From assembly GCA_021777685.1 (NCBI GenBank), contig JAJYDH010000393.1, positions 1 to 6,128 on the forward strand: a DNA stretch of 6,128 nt. The letters run 5' to 3'. This DNA comes from Planctomycetota bacterium (GTDB lineage Bacteria > Planctomycetota > Planctomycetia > Isosphaerales > Isosphaeraceae). The stretch's first letter is position 1, and each line of letters opens with the position of its first letter. Of the stretch, positions 5,782 to 6,128 are shown one piece after another. The notes beneath the pieces are model-generated. The model did not search any database, was not told the DNA's origin, and saw only the letters and a list, made by a program, of their open reading frames with translations. A program made the translations under genes and the position numbers.

Positions 5782-6128
5782 ATGTCCGACCTCTCGACCG
5801 ACCCGCCCGCCGAAGGCCGGCCGTTGCCCTACGATTGCCTCGTCATCAGCGACCTCCACCTCGGCTCCGAGATGTGCCAGGCGAAGCTCCTGGAGGAGTT
5901 CCTGATCTGGGCCGCGGCCCGGACCAGGGTGCTGGTCATCAACGGCGACGTCTTCGACGACCTCAACTTCAAGAGGCTCACCAAACGCCACTTCGCCTGC
6001 CGGAAGGTGATCCGCCGGAACTCCGACCGCGACGACTTCCGCCTGATCTGGATCAGGGGGAACCACGACGGGCCGGCGGACATCATCAGCCACATCGTGG
6101 GGGTCGAGATCCTCGACGAGTACGTCTA
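5782..6128 (+). CDS. Metallophosphoesterase, UDP-2,3-diacylglucosamine pyrophosphatase-like (COG2908 type), N-terminal part; truncated by window end
   Basis: The frame runs open from ATG 5782 to the end of the window, 115 residues. The calcineurin-like phosphoesterase metal-binding blocks appear in order: S23-D24-L-H26-L-G, G55-D56-V-F-D-D, and G93-N94-H95-D96. D24, H26, D56, N94 and H95 are the expected metal ligands; the remaining His ligands lie beyond the window. The C32-Q-A-K-L-L-E-E-F-L stretch after the first block, and G-N-H-D followed about ten residues later by V-G-V-E-I-L-D-E, resemble the COG2908 group related to LpxH. That enzyme hydrolyses UDP-2,3-diacylglucosamine in lipid A synthesis on the inner face of the membrane. 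Substrate assignment is inferred, because several planctomycete and proteobacterial members of this group are untested. The first 16 residues are a Pro-rich tail without a signal peptide. It lies 91 bp downstream of lhr and probably has its own promoter. Confidence 0.88.
   Translation, partial: MSDLSTDPPAEGRPLPYDCLVISDLHLGSEMCQAKLLEEFLIWAAARTRVLVINGDVFDDLNFKRLTKRHFACRKVIRRNSDRDDFRLIWIRGNHDGPADIISHIVGVEILDEYV

Noticed and set aside
5737..6093. Minus-strand ORF opposite the metallophosphoesterase
   Set aside because: Val/Asp/Glu-rich antisense shadow; the + strand frame has all the metal-binding motifs.

Overview
The window is very GC-rich, with strongly G/C-biased third codon positions. It reads as one co-directional stretch of bacterial chromosome, all on the + strand. 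The organism is most likely a planctomycete. The hints are a Hanks-type kinase ending in a C-terminal membrane anchor, an Lhr helicase, a COG2908-type metallophosphoesterase, a TGC-TACAAT extended -10 box, and interspersed palindromes of the CCCTCACCCC/CCCTCTCCC type. This assignment is inference; there is no rRNA or other marker gene in the window.

Layout: (1) 1-660, the 3' part of a Ser/Thr protein kinase gene, carrying the C-terminal half of the kinase lobe, a Pro-rich linker and a terminal transmembrane helix. (2) 731-934, a small protein with a ribbon-helix-helix-like C-terminal half, preceded by a good ribosome binding site. (3) 935-1091, a gap with a 17-bp inverted repeat and a weak candidate promoter. 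(4) 1092-5690, a full-length Lhr-type superfamily 2 helicase of 1532 residues. (5) 5691-5781, a short gap with a strong extended -10 element. (6) 5782 to the window end, the 5' part of a metallophosphoesterase gene of the UDP-2,3-diacylglucosamine pyrophosphatase-like family.

The main surprise is inside the helicase gene. Between the helicase core with its associated domain and the C-terminal winged-helix region, about 250 bp consists of three copies of a REP-like palindromic repeat, one inverted and two direct. They are translated in frame as a Pro/Gly-rich linker. Conserved Lhr sequence resumes in the same frame on both sides, so the repeats appear to have been accommodated without disrupting the gene. 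One copy differs from the other two by a paired T-A to C-G change in its stem.

The genes do not form an obvious pathway. The kinase would act in membrane-linked signalling, the small protein perhaps in transcription control, Lhr in nucleic acid repair, and the phosphoesterase perhaps in envelope lipid metabolism. Separate promoters before Lhr (weak evidence) and before the phosphoesterase (better evidence) suggest independent transcription. I see no CRISPR array, tRNA, rRNA, integrase or transposase gene, and no evidence of a wholly new multi-gene system.
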